Source: an uncultured Mycoplasmatota bacterium (GTDB taxonomy: Bacteria > Bacillota_I > Bacilli_A > RF39 > UBA660). Taken from it: a stretch of 64,000 bases of DNA. Position 1 is the stretch's first letter, and every line of letters begins with the position of its first letter. The notes under the pieces are model-generated. The model did no database searches and was not told the DNA's origin. It was given only the letters and a program-made list of their open reading frames with translations. Made by a program: the position numbers and the translations under genes. This document shows, piece by piece, positions 1-10,304 of this stretch. Where the stretch lies: assembly GCA_900546745.1 (NCBI GenBank), contig URDT01000002.1, forward strand, positions 3,990 to 67,989, in the 5' to 3' direction.

Positions 1-2710
1 GATAAGATATATTTCCACCAGCATCTTTAACAACAAAGTAACAAGGTTTATTATCGCATATGATATTAAGATTTTTCATGTTAACAAATCCTCTAGCTAA
101 TGAAATTGTATTTTCTGAATATGATTTCCAATCACTGGAACTTAATTCAGAAGGCTTTTTCTCTCCCCAATAATATGCACTAATTCCTGACCCATTCTCA
201 GTAATAGAATATGTATGTTTAATATAAATATTCTCTTTCCAATTATCATTTGCATCTTTTGGATTAGCATATAATCCATGTTTTGCTACTGATACTGAAT
301 TTTGTTTTATCTTTGGTGCTGTTTTATCTATTCTTACTGTTTGATTAGATGGACATGTTGTTGAATTTCCAGCATTATCTAATACTGTTCCTGGTGATAA
401 TTTTGTCCAATTTCCTTCCCAATTGATATACCAAATAGCGCTTCCTTGACATCCACTTTCTGAATCATTACATGTTCCTATTAAAGTTCTACTATCATTT
501 GTCCAGTTATTATTTCCTCCACTACTTGTACAACTTGGATTTTTCGTATCAATTTTAATATTGACTGTATTACATGTTGTTTCGTTTCCAGCATTATCTC
601 TTACTATTCCTGGTGATACATCTTCTCCATTTGTATCTTTATATCTTGTTTTAGATACATTTCCTTGACATCCACTTCCTGTATCATTACATGTTCCTGT
701 TATTGTTATTGGGTTACTTTTACTTGTTCCTTTTTTATACCAGCCATTAGATCCTGCTGTTCCTCCACTTGTTGTGACACTACAACTTGGCGCTGTTTTA
801 TCTATTTTTACTGTTTGATTAGATGGACATGTCGTTGCATTTCCAACTTTATCATATACTGTTCCTGGTGATAAGTTTATCCAACTTCCTTCCCAATTAA
901 TATACCAACTAGCATTTCCTTGGCATCCACTTCCTGAATCTCCACACGTTCCTATTAACGTTCTACTATCATTTGTCCAACTATTGTTTCCACCACTACT
1001 CGTACATGTTGGAGCATCATGATCTACATATACGTTTACATTATTTTTTGAGCATGTATTTATATTTCCTGCTCTATCTTCTATCTGAATATTTCCAATA
1101 TTTTCTGTTTTTATAGTTCCTGTTTTATACTCTTTTGCCGTAAATTGATTTGCTGTACATCCACTTACTGAATCACTACATCCAACTTGGATTGTTCTTA
1201 CGTTTCTTGTCCATGTTGTACTTTCTCCCGTCCAGCTTCCACAAGATGGTTTTGTTTTATCTATTTTTACTTGTATGTTGCAAGTTCCTACATTTCCAAC
1301 TTTATCTTCTACTTTTCCTTGTATTGTTATGATTCCTTCTTGCGTTACTGTTGGTCTATCTATCTTTTGTATCTTTACTCCACTTTGGGTATCATTCACT
1401 TCAGCAAATCCTATTTTTATATCACTTCGATACCATCCATTTTTTCCTAATGTTCCATTTATTACTGTTAATTTACATGTTGGTGGTTCATTATCTACTT
1501 TATCTATTATGATTCCGGCTGTTTCTTTACAATTATTATGATTGTATTCTTCTATACTTTCACATATTTTATACTTAGTCGTTATATTTCCTAGTTTATC
1601 TCTTACTGCTAATTGTACTCTGACACCATTATTTGAATAAATTCTCTTTGAATTATTTGTCCATTTTTTACCACCATCATAACTATAAGCTTTACTCATT
1701 AATCCACTTCCAGTATCTATTGCTATGACACTGATTTGTTTCTGTTTCTCCCAGTTATTATTCATGATTACATATACTTCTGGTCCTATTGAATCAATTC
1801 CTATTACTGTAATTTCACTTTCTATTTCTTCACTTTCCGTTTTTACATAGGCCTTTATGATACAATTTTCTTGTATTTTTAATGTTGTATCTCCTTTTAC
1901 TATTTCGGTTTTCTTAGTATTTTTATCTTCTATATCTCTTATTTCATAACGATACTCATAGTTTCCTTCTGGATATATGATTGTTACTTCTTTACTTCCG
2001 GAATATCCAGTTCCTGATACTTTAAATTTAGCTGCTTCTACTCCTTTTGTTGTTGCTTCTATTTCTTGGGTTGTTTCTGTTGTATTTGCATCATATCCTT
2101 CTTTTCCACTATTTTCATTCTTTACAGTGACTTTAATTTTATAAGTTTTATTTGACTTCAATTTCGTAAATGTATAATGGTTTTGATTTATCTCTTTACT
2201 ACATTCATCTCCTATACAGTATTGATAGCTTTTTATTTCTGTTTCATCTTTTGCTATGGCTACTACTGTTATACTACTATTTGTTACATTATTTGCTTTT
2301 ACTTTCAAACTTGGAGGTGTTATATCTAACTTCCCACATTCTGTTTCATTCGTTACTTTTGTTACTACAAGACTATTTTTACTTCCTGATGCACAATATG
2401 TTCCGTTATAAATATTTTCTGCTACGATTACTCCTTCTTCATTTCTTTTTACTCTTCCGCTAATAATCTTTCCATCTATTTTTTCTTCTATTTTCTTTAC
2501 ACTGATTCCTGTTTCTGGAAAATCATGATTCTCTTCTTCTTTTGCAACGTATTCTTTCGCTACTTCTATTACGTTCTCCACACTTATTCTATAGCTTTCT
2601 ACTCTTGATTTCTCTATATAACTTGTCGCTATTGGTACTGTTATTATTCCTATTACACTAATAATCACTATTACTGCTAGTAATTCTACTAATGTATATC
2701 CCTTTTTCAT
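1..2710 (-). CDS. Large prepilin-like surface protein with Ig-like repeats (3' end outside window)
   Basis: An open frame of at least 903 codons runs off the window start, so the C-terminus is missing. It begins MKKGYTLVELLAVIVIISVI, a type IV prepilin methylation/cleavage motif (G-Y-T-L-V-E, Glu at mature position 5) followed by the hydrophobic helix. A GGTGAT ribosome binding site precedes ATG 2710. After about 250 residues of mixed beta character come tandem modules ending in D-x-A/V-G-N-x-T-x-C and I-D-K-T-A-P-x-C, typical of bacterial Ig-like/HYR-type repeats. At least six modules are visible, each with conserved Cys pairs, and two (about 420-570 and 870-1020) are almost identical. Known prepilins are usually 100-300 residues, so this is a pseudopilin head on a long adhesin-like stalk. 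I infer export by a Com/type IV pilus machine and a surface location; no pilus assembly gene lies nearby. Confidence 0.85.
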   Translation of the reverse strand, partial: MKKGYTLVELLAVIVIISVIGIITVPIATSYIEKSRVESYRISVENVIEVAKEYVAKEEENHDFPETGISVKKIEEKIDGKIISGRVKRNEEGVIVAENIYNGTYCASGSKNSLVVTKVTNETECGKLDITPPSLKVKANNVTNSSITVVAIAKDETEIKSYQYCIGDECSKEINQNHYTFTKLKSNKTYKIKVTVKNENSGKEGYDANTTETTQEIEATTKGVEAAKFKVSGTGYSGSKEVTIIYPEGNYEYRYEIRDIEDKNTKKTEIVKGDTTLKIQENCIIKAYVKTESEEIESEITVIGIDSIGPEVYVIMNNNWEKQKQISVIAIDTGSGLMSKAYSYDGGKKWTNNSKRIYSNNGVRVQLAVRDKLGNITTKYKICESIEEYNHNNCKETAGIIIDKVDNEPPTCKLTVINGTLGKNGWYRSDIKIGFAEVNDTQSGVKIQKIDRPTVTQEGIITIQGKVEDKVGNVGTCNIQVKIDKTKPSCGSWTGESTTWTRNVRTIQVGCSDSVSGCTANQFTAKEYKTGTIKTENIGNIQIEDRAGNINTCSKNNVNVYVDHDAPTCTSSGGNNSWTNDSRTLIGTCGDSGSGCQGNASWYINWEGSWINLSPGTVYDKVGNATTCPSNQTVKIDKTAPSCSVTTSGGTAGSNGWYKKGTSKSNPITITGTCNDTGSGCQGNVSKTRYKDTNGEDVSPGIVRDNAGNETTCNTVNIKIDTKNPSCTSSGGNNNWTNDSRTLIGTCNDSESGCQGSAIWYINWEGNWTKLSPGTVLDNAGNSTTCPSNQTVRIDKTAPKIKQNSVSVAKHGLYANPKDANDNWKENIYIKHTYSITENGSGISAYYWGEKKPSELSSSDWKSYSENTISLARGFVNMKNLNIICDNKPCYFVVKDAGGNISY

Positions 2711-2756
2711 ATCATCACCTTAGTTTCATTTTACCATATTACTTCTCTTTTTACTA

Positions 2757-2785
2757 AAAAAATCTACTTTTTTTGTAGATTTTTT
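2757..2785 (-). terminator. Terminator after ezrA
   Basis: Perfect 11-bp inverted repeat AAAAAATCTAC/GTAGATTTTTT with a T-only loop, placed 4 bases beyond the ezrA stop and before the prepilin-like gene. It is A/T symmetric, so it could work on both strands. Confidence 0.75.
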
Positions 2786-2789
2786 CATT

Positions 2790-4511
2790 CTAATCTTCTT
2801 CTATCGAATATAATTGAAGCAATTTATCATAAATTCCCTTTTCCACTCTATTTAAAGAATTAATTGTAATTTCTAACGATTTTTGATATTCTCCATTATA
2901 AAACAACTTTTCCGCATAAGTTAAATATTTATCTAAATCATCTTCATCACTACGATAACGATTTCCATATACAATAGCCATCTCTGCAAATTTTGCTGTT
3001 TTTAACATTTGTTTTGTTGTTTGATAAAGCTTTAATACTAAATCTCTAGCTGTATCAACTCTAGTATTTAAGACACTTACTGTAATTGGTTTTTTATCTA
3101 ACTCTTTTATAATCTCTTTAATTGCTACTTGAGCCTCTTTTAGCTCAACAAAGTAGTGTTGAGGAATCACTGGCAAATTATATTCTCTAATTTTATTTTT
3201 AGAATCTCTTAAAATTACTTTAATTTCTTCCAATTGTTGACGAGCTCTTACTTCATCATCTTTCATATTTCCAATAGAATCCAAAATCATATCTACTTTT
3301 TCTTCGATATTTGCTAAACGAACAGATAGTCCTTCTATTTCTTTAGTTAATTTAGAATAAGCAAATGTATTATTTCCTGTATGTTCTATCAATACTTGAT
3401 AATCATCATTTAGAGTTACTAAGTCTGCACGAACACCTTCTAAAATTTTGATATCTTCGTCTGATAAATTATATAAACTTCTAATTTCATCTAATTGATT
3501 GAACATTTCTTCTAGAATATGATTATTTTTCTTTAATTTTTTAGAAAATACCTTATTTGCTTCTTCATACGTATTACGATTAATCTTTTCTTTTTCAAAA
3601 TCTGTAAATAAAGAATCAAAATAATCTGATAAAACTTTTAATTCAAATAGACTGTCTTCCAAATTCAATACTTTACTTCGATCTTTAATATCACTGATTT
3701 TCTTTTTTGCTTCTTCTACGTTATATTCTACATTTAAATAATCTAAAGGAAATCCCTCTTCAACCATTGTATTATATTCTTCCATTGCCTGATCAATTTT
3801 TTTTGGCAAAATACTACTAGTCATTAAATAGATACTTGGCATTTCTTGAATAACATTTTCCATATGTTTTAACATTTCATCCAACGATTTAATAATATTG
3901 GGTATTTCCGTATAATCATTGTTTTCCATTGTAGTTTCAAATGTTTCAAATCTCTTAGCAATATTTTCAAATTGCAAATCAATAGATTCTACAACATCAC
4001 CAAAAGAACCTTTATCTTCATTATATTTTTGGTACAAATCACGATATTTTGATTTTAAATTAGTAATAATTGCTCGATTTCTTTCTTCACTTGAAGTAAT
4101 TTCTTTAATTTCATTTAATAAAAAATCAGAGTTCGTTCTTACTTTATAAATTTCCATTTCCAATTTTGCTATTTTATAAATTGTACTCTTATAATCTTGC
4201 TTTGATAAAGAATAATCTGCATCTAATAACATATCCGTAATTTTTGGAATTTGATTGGTTCTAATCACATCCAAACGTTCTTTCCAATTGTTATACATGG
4301 CATCTAGTTTTTCATTCTTGTTTAAAGATTCTATTTTAGTTAATTCTGGTACAATTGGAATGCTATCAATTTTGTTTTTTTCAATTTCAAGATTTTCCAA
4401 TTGCTTTTTTATTCCCTTTTCATTCTTCTTTTGAATAGCAACTAAAACACCAATGACTAATATCATTGTTACTATAGAAAGTAAAACAACTGATATAACA
4501 ATAGTGTTCAT
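2790..4511 (-). CDS. ezrA: Septation ring formation regulator EzrA
   Basis: 573-residue protein with one N-terminal transmembrane helix (about residues 3-26), a short basic stretch, then a long, almost unbroken helical coiled coil rich in Glu, Lys and Leu. This is the EzrA layout (about 560-570 residues, N-terminal anchor, cytoplasmic spectrin-like repeats). EzrA modulates FtsZ ring assembly and links division to cell-wall synthesis in Bacillota. I chose ATG 4511 because GAGGTG lies six bases upstream; a GTG three codons earlier sits inside that site. Family identity rests on architecture plus phrases such as YAEKLFYNGEYQKSLE near the C-terminus, typical of the family. It is transcribed alone, between the rpsD promoter region and a terminator. 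Confidence 0.88.
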   Translation of the reverse strand: MNTIVISVVLLSIVTMILVIGVLVAIQKKNEKGIKKQLENLEIEKNKIDSIPIVPELTKIESLNKNEKLDAMYNNWKERLDVIRTNQIPKITDMLLDADYSLSKQDYKSTIYKIAKLEMEIYKVRTNSDFLLNEIKEITSSEERNRAIITNLKSKYRDLYQKYNEDKGSFGDVVESIDLQFENIAKRFETFETTMENNDYTEIPNIIKSLDEMLKHMENVIQEMPSIYLMTSSILPKKIDQAMEEYNTMVEEGFPLDYLNVEYNVEEAKKKISDIKDRSKVLNLEDSLFELKVLSDYFDSLFTDFEKEKINRNTYEEANKVFSKKLKKNNHILEEMFNQLDEIRSLYNLSDEDIKILEGVRADLVTLNDDYQVLIEHTGNNTFAYSKLTKEIEGLSVRLANIEEKVDMILDSIGNMKDDEVRARQQLEEIKVILRDSKNKIREYNLPVIPQHYFVELKEAQVAIKEIIKELDKKPITVSVLNTRVDTARDLVLKLYQTTKQMLKTAKFAEMAIVYGNRYRSDEDDLDKYLTYAEKLFYNGEYQKSLEITINSLNRVEKGIYDKLLQLYSIEED

Positions 4512-4612
4512 GTATACCACCTCGCTATTATAATTTTACCACAATTCGACTTTTTTTTACACCTTTTTTTGATTTTTATTCATTTTGATCTAGAAAAACA
4601 AAGGTTTATGTA

Positions 4613-4641
4613 TTGACTTCAAAGGAAAAGAATACTATAAT
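4613..4641 (+). promoter_or_regulatory. Sigma-A promoter of rpsD
   Basis: TTGACT (4613-4618), a 17-base spacer and TATAAT (4636-4641), about 165 bases before the rpsD start. Confidence 0.8.
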
Positions 4642-4647
4642 TATAAC

Positions 4648-4798
4648 TGCGAATTCATCTAGCAGCATTATTTTGAAAATAATAATGTGTTTATTACCTA
4701 ACGGGTTATTGTGTAACTTTTAGCTGCAAAGCGAAGATATTAAAATAGACACCCTATTATTTGACAAAATAAGCCTTGATGTTTTAGCTAGAAAGATT
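4648..4798 (+). ncRNA. Structured 5' leader of rpsD, probable S4 autoregulatory leader
   Basis: The transcript from the 4613 promoter has about 150 untranslated bases before rpsD. They contain a hairpin around CATTATTTTGAAAATAATAATG (near 4665-4690) and a second pairing of TAGCAGC (near 4659) with TAGCTGC (near 4721). Ribosomal protein S4 represses its own monocistronic rpsD message in Bacillota through a pseudoknotted leader. Position and length match, but I could not fold it against the family model. Confidence 0.55.
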
Positions 4799-4808
4799 GA
4801 GGGAAAGT

Positions 4809-5408
4809 ATGTCAAGATATGTAGATTCTGTTTATAGAAAATCTCGTCGTTTAGGATTTTCTATTCTAGAAAACGGAAAAGAATTAGTAAAAAAGCCTTA
4901 TGCTCCTGGACAACATGGAACAAGTCGTAAGAAAGTTTCTGATTATGGAACTCAATTACAAGAAAAACAAAAAGTTAGATTCATGTATGGATTAAACGAA
5001 AAACAATTTAGAAAGACTTTTGAAGAAGCTGGAAAAATGAAAGGTGTTCATGGTGAAAACTTCTTAAGATTACTAGAAAGTCGTTTAGACAATTTAGTAT
5101 ATCGTTTAGGTTTTGCTACTACAAGAAGAGGTGCTAGACAATTAGTAAATCATGGTCATATCACTGTAAATGGTAAAAAAGTTGATATTCCATCTTATAG
5201 AGTAAAACCTGGAGATGTTATTGCTGTTAAAGAACAATCAAAACAACATCCTATGATTAAAGCCTCTTTAGAAGCAATTCATAATCGTGTTGAATTTGTT
5301 ACTTACGATGAAGCTAAAATGGCAGGTACTTATGTAAGATATCCTGAAAGAAGCGAACTTAACGCTGACATCAACGAATCATTAATCGTTGAATTCTACA
5401 ACAGATAA
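4809..5408 (+). CDS. rpsD: 30S ribosomal protein S4
   Basis: 199 residues starting [19 protein letters not shown]. This is full-length S4, a primary 16S rRNA binder that nucleates 30S assembly. Visible landmarks are the basic N-terminal domain ([10 protein letters not shown]), [11 protein letters not shown], and the S4 RNA-binding domain around residues 90-150 ([37 protein letters not shown]). The N-terminus lacks the zinc-binding Cys residues, so it is the zinc-independent form. GAGGG seven bases upstream fixes ATG 4809; a TTG four codons earlier lies within or before that site. It is transcribed alone, with its own promoter, leader and terminator, as in Bacillus. Confidence 0.98.
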   Translation: MSRYVDSVYRKSRRLGFSILENGKELVKKPYAPGQHGTSRKKVSDYGTQLQEKQKVRFMYGLNEKQFRKTFEEAGKMKGVHGENFLRLLESRLDNLVYRLGFATTRRGARQLVNHGHITVNGKKVDIPSYRVKPGDVIAVKEQSKQHPMIKASLEAIHNRVEFVTYDEAKMAGTYVRYPERSELNADINESLIVEFYNR

Positions 5409-5430
5409 GATTTCTTATCTGTTTTTTTTA
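5401..5430 (+). terminator. Terminator of rpsD
   Basis: ACAGATAAGA pairs with TCTTATCTGT and is followed by eight Ts. The left arm contains the rpsD stop codon. Confidence 0.9.
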
Positions 5431-5431
5431 T

Positions 5432-5460
5432 CAAAAAAAAGATGTGTTTTCTCACACATC
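5432..5460 (-). terminator. Terminator of the pheST operon
   Basis: On the minus strand GATGTGTGAGAAAACACATC is followed by TTTTTTTT directly at the pheT stop. It is back to back with the rpsD terminator. Confidence 0.9.
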
Positions 5461-7841
5461 TATTTATTTCTAAGTTCAGCAGATAATTTCGTTTCTACTT
5501 CTTCAATCATTTTATTAAAGATATTTGTTACTTCTTCATCTGTTAAAGTTCTTTCATTATTTTTAAATACTAAAGAATATGCTAAAGATTTTTTATTAGA
5601 ATCAATATTTTCTCCTTCATATAAATCAAAAACATCAACACTTTCTAATAGTCTTCCACCTACTCTTTTTAATATTTTCATAATTTCTTCTGATTTGATA
5701 TCCTTATTTACAATAAAAGCAACATCTTTATTCACACTAGGATATTTAGAAATTTCTTTATATTTAATTTCACGAACTTTCTTTTTCATAATCTTGTCTA
5801 CAGAAAGTTCAAAAACATAAATATCTTTATTCGTAATCGTTGGATTAACTTTTCCCATATATCCAATAATTTCATTATCTATTTTAATAGAACAACTGAT
5901 TCCTGGATGGTATTCATTTAGAGTTTCTTCCCCAAAACTATATCGATTATTATATCCTAAATATAATAACAAATTTTCAATTACACCCTTCATAAGGTAA
6001 AAATCTACTTTTATTACATTTCCTTGCCACATGTTTGTTAAGTACTCACCAGAAAGTAATCCTGCAACTTTGCTTTCTTCTATGTAATCATCTTTCTTAT
6101 AATAAACTGATCCTGTTTCAAAAATATTAATATTTTTTATATTTCTAGAAGCATTATATTGATATACATTCATTAAAGATGGAATTAATGATTTTCTCAT
6201 TTCTTTCTTATCTTCACTCATTGGATCAGCAACAACGATAGAATCTCCCTCTTCCATTACAAATTGATGATTTAATTCTTCACTAGTAAGCGAATATGTC
6301 ATTACTTGTTGAAGTCCCAATGATGTTAAACGGTTTCTAATTTCACGAACCATATTTGCTCTAGGAGATCTTCTACCTGTCTTTGTTTGAAGTAATGGTA
6401 ATGTTCCTTTTATTGTATTATAACCATAAATACGGCCAATTTCTTCAATTAAATCTTCTTTAATATTAACATCTAATCTTCTAGTTGGAACATGAACAGT
6501 AAATACAGTATCATTTTCGACATAGGCAAATTCTAATTTTCCAAATACATCTTTTACTTCTTCTACAGTTAACTCATATCCTAAAACATCATTGATTTTT
6601 TCTAAGGAAATTTCTATTTTTTTACTTTCTTTTTCAGACTTATCGTACGTTAAGATATCATCTGTTACTTCCCCAGAAGCATATTTATTTAACAAATAAC
6701 AAGCACGATTTAAAGCTTCTTCTGTACGATTTGGATCAATTCCTTTTTCGTAACGGTTACTTGCTTCACTTCTTAAAATACGTTTAGAAGTATAACGAAT
6801 ATTAATTGGATTAAAAATAGCTGACTCAATAAATATATTTTTTGTGTCATTTTCTACTTCAGTATCTAATCCACCCATAACACCAGCTAAAGCAACTGCT
6901 TCTTTTTCATTAGCAATTACAATATCGCTATCCATTAAACTACGTTTTATTCCATCTAAAGTTGTAATTTCTTCTTGGGCATTAGCTTTTCTAACAATAA
7001 TGTGATTTCCTAGTTTATCAGCATCAAAGAAATGTAAAGGTTGACCATACTCTAACATTACATAATTACTAATATCCACAACATTATTAATAGGACGAAT
7101 TCCACTTGCCATTAATCTCGATTTTATAAATTTTGGACTTTCTTTAATGGTTACATTATGAACTAGTTTACCTAAGTAAATAGAACAATCACTTGTTTTT
7201 ACATCTAATTGATATTGATCATTAATATTTTCTTTTGTAGCTTCATAAGTCGTATCAGGAAATTTAATTTTTCTATTATAAATAGCTCCTACTTCATAAG
7301 CCATTCCCATAACACTTAACAAATCAGCACGATTTGCAGTAAGTTCAAAATCAATAATTTCATCATCTAATTCTAAATACTTTAGAGGATCTTCTCCTAC
7401 GATTGCATCATTTTCTAAGATATGAATACCATTTTTATCTTCTTCTGTTAAATATTTAGAATCTAGTCCTAGTTCTGCTAAAGAACAAATCATTCCTTCT
7501 GATTCTGTTCCAGCCAAAGAAGTTTTCTTAATCGTAATTCCTCCTGGTAAGGTAGCTCCTTCTTTCGCTACAATTACTAAAATACCAGCTCTAACATTGG
7601 GAGCACCACAAACAATTTGCTTAATACTATCACCAATATCTACTTGACAAATATGTAAATGATCAGAATCAGGATGATTTACACATTCTAATACTTTTCC
7701 AATTACTAACCCTTGAGCATTACATAATTTTGATATACTTTCATATTCATTCCCAGCAAATACCATTTTTTCTGCTAAATCAGAATACTTGATATCAGAA
7801 ATATCCACATAATCATTTAAAAATTTTTTACTTAATTTCAT
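5460..7841 (-). CDS. pheT: Phenylalanine-tRNA ligase beta subunit
   Basis: 793 residues, the normal PheT length. The protein forms the (alpha-beta)2 enzyme that charges tRNA-Phe. The order is: N-terminal [20 protein letters not shown]/tRNA-binding domain (about 40-150, [16 protein letters not shown] and [11 protein letters not shown]); B3/B4 editing domain (about 205-380, [31 protein letters not shown]); B5 domain (about 400-470, [13 protein letters not shown]); and C-terminal FDX-ACB anticodon-binding domain (about 700-793, [13 protein letters not shown]). Its start overlaps the pheS stop by 14 bases and GGAGG precedes it. It is the last gene of the T-box-controlled operon. Confidence 0.98.
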   Translation of the reverse strand: MKLSKKFLNDYVDISDIKYSDLAEKMVFAGNEYESISKLCNAQGLVIGKVLECVNHPDSDHLHICQVDIGDSIKQIVCGAPNVRAGILVIVAKEGATLPGGITIKKTSLAGTESEGMICSLAELGLDSKYLTEEDKNGIHILENDAIVGEDPLKYLELDDEIIDFELTANRADLLSVMGMAYEVGAIYNRKIKFPDTTYEATKENINDQYQLDVKTSDCSIYLGKLVHNVTIKESPKFIKSRLMASGIRPINNVVDISNYVMLEYGQPLHFFDADKLGNHIIVRKANAQEEITTLDGIKRSLMDSDIVIANEKEAVALAGVMGGLDTEVENDTKNIFIESAIFNPINIRYTSKRILRSEASNRYEKGIDPNRTEEALNRACYLLNKYASGEVTDDILTYDKSEKESKKIEISLEKINDVLGYELTVEEVKDVFGKLEFAYVENDTVFTVHVPTRRLDVNIKEDLIEEIGRIYGYNTIKGTLPLLQTKTGRRSPRANMVREIRNRLTSLGLQQVMTYSLTSEELNHQFVMEEGDSIVVADPMSEDKKEMRKSLIPSLMNVYQYNASRNIKNINIFETGSVYYKKDDYIEESKVAGLLSGEYLTNMWQGNVIKVDFYLMKGVIENLLLYLGYNNRYSFGEETLNEYHPGISCSIKIDNEIIGYMGKVNPTITNKDIYVFELSVDKIMKKKVREIKYKEISKYPSVNKDVAFIVNKDIKSEEIMKILKRVGGRLLESVDVFDLYEGENIDSNKKSLAYSLVFKNNERTLTDEEVTNIFNKMIEEVETKLSAELRNK

Positions 7842-8898
7842 TAGAATTACCTCCTACTCGGTTAAAATCATTTAAGAATCTCATATCATTGGTATAAAAA
7901 CTTCTAATATCAGTAATACCGTATTTCAACATAGCAATTCTTTCAATACCAATTCCTATAGCAAATCCTGTATAAACTTCTGGATCATATCCACAATTTC
8001 TAAGAACATTAGGATGTACTTCACCAGAACCTAGTACTTCTATCCAACCAGTATCTTTACAGATTGAGCATCCTTTTCCACCACATTTAAAGCAAGTGAC
8101 ATCTACTTCAAAAGATGGCTCTGTAAATGGAAAAAAGCTTGGTCTTAAACGAATTTCACGGTCTTCTCCAAATAATTTTCGAATGACTTCTTCTAAAGTT
8201 CCTTTTAAATTTGCTACACTAATATTTTTATCTACGACTAAGGCTTCTAATTGCATAAATTGATGAGAGTGTGTAGCATCATCATCATCTCTTCTATATA
8301 CTTTTCCTGGACAAATAATTCTAATAGGTCCTTTTTCTGTATTCGCATCCATTGTTCTAGCTTGAACACCTGAAGTTTGAGTTCTAAGTAAGATTTCTTC
8401 ATCCTCAATATAGAATGTATCTTGTGCATCTCTTGCTGGATGACCTTTTGGTAAGTTTAATTTTTCAAAGTTATATAAATCTTGTTCTACTTCAGGTCCT
8501 TCTACTACATCATATCCCATAGACATAAAAATATTTTCTATTTCTTCTACAGTACGAATTAATGGATGAATTCCTCCTACTGTTAATTTTGTGGCAGGAA
8601 GAGTAATATCTATTTTTTCTTTTTCTAGTTTTTCTTGTAATTCTTTTTGTTTTAAATATTCTTCTTTTTCATTGATTAAATTTGTAATTTCTGTTTTAAA
8701 ATCATTTAATGCTTTTCCAAGTACTTTTTTATCTTCTATAGATAACTCTTTCATACTTTGAGATAGTTCATTAATTGGTCCTTTTTTTCCTAAATAAGTA
8801 ACTTTAATGTTTGTTAATTCTTTTAATTGTTCAATAGTTTCTAATGATTCTGTAATTTCTTTTCTTATATTTTCGATTTTTTTCATTTTTTCTTTCAT
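7828..8898 (-). CDS. pheS: Phenylalanine-tRNA ligase alpha subunit
   Basis: 356 residues. An N-terminal coiled-coil tRNA-binding arm (1-90) is followed by the class II synthetase core. Motif 2 lies in [27 protein letters not shown], and motif 3 in [25 protein letters not shown] near the C-terminus. [18 protein letters not shown] segment (about 265-282) has four Cys in a zinc-knuckle pattern, as in many Bacillota PheS proteins. AGGAGG sits five bases before ATG 8898. It sits between the hydrolase gene (10 bases upstream) and pheT (overlapping), so subunit stoichiometry is translationally coupled. Confidence 0.98.
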   Translation of the reverse strand: MKEKMKKIENIRKEITESLETIEQLKELTNIKVTYLGKKGPINELSQSMKELSIEDKKVLGKALNDFKTEITNLINEKEEYLKQKELQEKLEKEKIDITLPATKLTVGGIHPLIRTVEEIENIFMSMGYDVVEGPEVEQDLYNFEKLNLPKGHPARDAQDTFYIEDEEILLRTQTSGVQARTMDANTEKGPIRIICPGKVYRRDDDDATHSHQFMQLEALVVDKNISVANLKGTLEEVIRKLFGEDREIRLRPSFFPFTEPSFEVDVTCFKCGGKGCSICKDTGWIEVLGSGEVHPNVLRNCGYDPEVYTGFAIGIGIERIAMLKYGITDIRSFYTNDMRFLNDFNRVGGNSNEIK

Positions 8899-8907
8899 AA
8901 AGTCCTC

Positions 8908-9621
8908 CTATATTACACTTTTTCTAGTTATGCTATAAAGCATTTTAGAAGAAATATAGCGATATATATAATTCGTAATTTCTTCTTTTTTCAAACTTTT
9001 AAAGACTTGATGTCTTACATTTTTTACTAGTAAAATATCTTTTTTACAGTTTAATTGATGATAAACAAACTCACTTGATTTATATGAAATAACATTGTCT
9101 TCCATTCCATGGATTAATAATACTGGACAAGTAATTTTAGAAATACAAGGTTTTATTTTTTGAGCCATTTTTAAATACTCTATCATAACTGATTTAGGAA
9201 CTTGAAAAAATTTAGTAAGTGCACCCTCAAAACCAGTTCCTAGATTTTGATCTACTTTTCTTTGTATCAATCGATAAAAATCTTTTTTATTTTGTTCAAA
9301 GTTTCCAAAAACAAATGCTGAAGATAGTAATACTAAACTTTCTATTTGTGGATATTTAGAAGCTAAGTAAACAGCTATAATAGTTCCCATACTATGAGCA
9401 ACAATTTGTACTTTTTTATGTTTCTTTAAGATTTGTTTTAGTTCTTCTTCTGCCTTATTTAACCAGTCTTCATATTTCACTTTCGTCATTTTATTATTTT
9501 CATGACCGGGTAATGTAAAAGTAAACAGTTGAATGTTAGAATATTGACTCATTTTATTGATAAAGTACTCATTATCTTCTTTTTGAGCAGATAATCCATG
9601 AATAAATAACACTGCTTTCAT
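8908..9621 (-). CDS. Alpha/beta hydrolase (serine esterase/lysophospholipase-like)
   Basis: 237 residues with an alpha/beta-hydrolase fold signature. AVLFIHGLSAQ at the N-terminus supplies the oxyanion-hole HG. IVAHSMGTI (about 79-87) carries the nucleophile in a G/A-x-S-x-G elbow. CPVLLIHGMEDNVIS supplies the acid, and VRHQVFK near the C-terminus the His. This resembles carboxylesterases and monoacylglycerol lipases of the YvaK/Est30 type; the substrate cannot be read. It is the first gene behind the Phe T-box leader and only 10 bases before pheS, so it should be induced by uncharged tRNA-Phe together with pheST, an odd partnership. GGGAGG precedes ATG 9621. Confidence 0.88.
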   Translation of the reverse strand: MKAVLFIHGLSAQKEDNEYFINKMSQYSNIQLFTFTLPGHENNKMTKVKYEDWLNKAEEELKQILKKHKKVQIVAHSMGTIIAVYLASKYPQIESLVLLSSAFVFGNFEQNKKDFYRLIQRKVDQNLGTGFEGALTKFFQVPKSVMIEYLKMAQKIKPCISKITCPVLLIHGMEDNVISYKSSEFVYHQLNCKKDILLVKNVRHQVFKSLKKEEITNYIYRYISSKMLYSITRKSVI

Positions 9622-9634
9622 AAAAACCTCCCAT

Positions 9635-9845
9635 AAAAAAAACTCATCCTATGTTAAGGACGAGCTTTGCCGTGGTACCACCTTATTTGATTATCAATCA
9701 CTTATTCACTATAACGCGTTACCGGATATGATTAATATCACTCAAAAGGTGAATTCATAAGCTGTTATTCTTAGTTTACACCAACCACTAAGTCTCTATT
9801 AATAACATTTCTTATTACTACTCCTTCGTCTTTGTTTTAAAAACT
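9635..9845 (-). promoter_or_regulatory. T-box riboswitch, Phe specifier (UUC)
   Basis: Minus-strand leader with the T-box core AAGGTGGTACCACG (9670-9683), which forms the antiterminator and pairs its bulge with uncharged tRNA CCA ends. A competing terminator follows: CTCGTCCT/AGGATGAG then TTTTTTTT (9635-9665). Stem I begins with GAGTAGTAATAAGAAA. The specifier loop has GAATTCACC with TTC at 9753-9751, the Phe codon, which agrees with the downstream pheS and pheT. When tRNA-Phe is uncharged the leader antiterminates and the hydrolase-pheS-pheT operon is transcribed. Confidence 0.95.
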
Positions 9846-9851
9846 ATATGT

Positions 9852-9881
9852 AGTATATCACAATATTATTATTTTTTTCAA
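9852..9881 (-). promoter_or_regulatory. Promoter of the T-box/pheST operon
   Basis: Minus strand TTGAAA (9881-9876), an 18-base spacer and TGATATACT with TATACT at 9857-9852, an extended -10 element. It starts three bases after the stop of the preceding gene. Confidence 0.65.
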
Positions 9882-9883
9882 GA

Positions 9884-10267
9884 TTATTTTATCATCATCC
9901 AAAGAATTGCTGTAGAAAGTCCTCCCATAAAACCAGTTACTAAAGCCATTACTAGAGCATCTACATAGCCAGCTCTTTTTTGATTTTTCAAAACTAATAC
10001 TTTTTTAGATGTCAATGAGTCTATATTTGTCACAGTTGGTTGTTCTGGTTTATATTCTCTTCCCTGTTGAATCGCATTCATTTCTCTTTTACTACTAGAT
10101 TGTAATAATTGTGTAATTTTATTACGTAGATTGGGATTTTCTTTTAAAGCTTGATTTACTTTTGAAATCAATTTTACTTGTGATTCATCTAAACGGTAGT
10201 CATTTCCCATTTCTTCTTCACGAATTGTTAATACATAACGTTCTAATTCTTGATTTGTTATTTTCAT
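9884..10267 (-). CDS. Small C-terminally anchored membrane protein of unknown function
   Basis: 127 residues, not recognised. Residues 1-85 are polar and helical with no signal peptide; a single transmembrane segment (about 103-124, DALVMALVTGFMGGLSTAILWMM) ends two residues from the C-terminus. This gives a tail-anchored layout with the polar domain in the cytoplasm. AGGTGATACT precedes the ATG. It sits between der and the T-box operon with terminators or promoters on both sides, so it may have its own transcript. No catalytic motif is visible. Confidence 0.8.
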   Translation of the reverse strand: MKITNQELERYVLTIREEEMGNDYRLDESQVKLISKVNQALKENPNLRNKITQLLQSSSKREMNAIQQGREYKPEQPTVTNIDSLTSKKVLVLKNQKRAGYVDALVMALVTGFMGGLSTAILWMMIK

Positions 10268-10304
10268 AGTATCACCTATTTTTGATTATAGCATTATTCA
10301 AATG

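Noticed and set aside
665..2463. Several Cys/Phe/Leu-rich open frames on the plus strand
   Set aside because: They are antisense to the prepilin-like gene; composition is a mirror of its Asn/Lys/Gly codons and no ribosome binding site precedes them.
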